From the NCBI GenBank assembly GCA_019192445.1, contig JAHCMK010000002.1:62001-126000 (forward strand): a stretch of DNA of 64,000 nt, given 5' to 3'. The stretch comes from Oceanococcus sp. HetDA_MAG_MS8 (GTDB lineage: Bacteria > Pseudomonadota > Gammaproteobacteria > Nevskiales > Oceanococcaceae). Positions 63,701 through 64,000 of the stretch are shown here, in pieces; the stretch's first letter is position 1; each line of letters begins with the position of its first letter. Position numbers and translations under genes: made by a program. The notes under the pieces were generated by a model, which did no database searches, was not told where the DNA came from, and saw nothing but the letters and a program-made list of their open reading frames with translations.

Positions 63701-64000
63701 ATGCGAGGGCTGGTCTTCGTTTTTGTAGGCGCAGTTGTTCTGGTAGGACTGTTTGTGCTCATTCCCAAAGAACAGCCGGACGCTGCCGCGAGCTCGGCGC
63801 AGAATGCAACAACAGCCGAGCAATCACCCAGCCCAGAGGCCAAGCACAGCGATTCGGCACGCCCTAAACGCTTGAGCTGGCGGATTCAGGATGGCGTGAT
63901 CCAGGCCCTTGCCACCACTCCCCAGGTGCACAAAGGGGATGTGGTCCGCATTGAGGTGCTGAGCGACACCCACGATGAGGTCCATCTGCATGGGTATGAC
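63701..64000 (+). CDS. Cupredoxin-like membrane-anchored protein, N-terminal part (3' end outside window)
   Basis: An open frame of 100 codons that runs off the right edge. MRGLVFVFVGAVVLVGLFVL is a signal anchor, followed by an Ala/Ser/Glu-rich linker (about 24-55) and a cupredoxin-like domain: RIQDGVIQALATTPQVHKGD, VVRIEVLSD, then EVHLHGYD. EVHLHGYD is a strand end typical of cupredoxin-domain proteins, with two histidines. The copper ligands that come later in the fold are beyond the edge. It is divergent from the TonB receptor gene. It is too truncated to place in a specific family. Confidence 0.7.
   Translation, partial: MRGLVFVFVGAVVLVGLFVLIPKEQPDAAASSAQNATTAEQSPSPEAKHSDSARPKRLSWRIQDGVIQALATTPQVHKGDVVRIEVLSDTHDEVHLHGYD

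Overview
The window reads as chromosomal DNA of a GC-rich gammaproteobacterium. The main reasons are the ftsY-ftsE-ftsX-rpoH block, the thiD-thiE-hemL cluster, an aa3-type cytochrome oxidase operon of the Pseudomonas-like type (with ctaG, SURF1, ctaA, ctaB and a DUF2909 gene), bioB-F-D, and secreted proteins with GlyGly-CTERM-like tails. A wax-ester/triacylglycerol synthase and an AddAB-like helicase-nuclease pair fit a free-living aerobe, perhaps near Nevskiales/Salinisphaerales. That placement is a guess from gene content only. No tRNA, rRNA, CRISPR array or insertion sequence was recognised.

Layout. 0-2.5 kb: the 3' end of murI, then a methionine-salvage operon mtnB-mtnD-mtnC on the minus strand. 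2.5-14.3 kb: a mixed housekeeping stretch with a DUF4382-like lipoprotein, an ABC1/UbiB-type kinase, acyl-CoA thioesterase II, a tight SRPBCC-sixA-rhomboid-cyclase run, a secreted protein head to head with sufT, a wax synthase, and an OmpA porin beside a lipoprotein; the last two share a calcium-type repeat. 14.3-22.7 kb: isocitrate dehydrogenase, a divergent LysR regulator, and the AddB/AddA-like pair. 23-27.7 kb: thiD-thiE-hemL and a DedA-LssY fusion, all overlapping. 28-31.7 kb: ftsYEX and rpoH; rpoH has a near-perfect CIRCE operator overlapping its promoter. 32-40 kb: the cytochrome c oxidase operon with its heme A and copper assembly factors, including a 40-residue gene. 40-44.8 kb: biotin genes, comF and ubiA.

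44.8-64 kb is an accessory-looking region and the most interesting part. It holds three M14-type metallopeptidase domains in two proteins (one protein is two complete secreted peptidases fused in frame), and four GlyGly-CTERM-like sorting tails. It also has two paralogous polytopic membrane proteins flanking two LVIVD-type secreted proteins, a His-rich periplasmic protein, an NhaC-type antiporter, a TonB-dependent receptor and the start of a cupredoxin-like protein. A pair of palindromic repeat elements lies at 48.77-49.28 kb. The minus-strand order TonB receptor, double peptidase, NhaC transporter, His-rich protein suggests peptide scavenging and uptake. The membrane, LVIVD, His-rich and cupredoxin genes suggest an envelope metal or redox function. 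Both are inferences from gene content.
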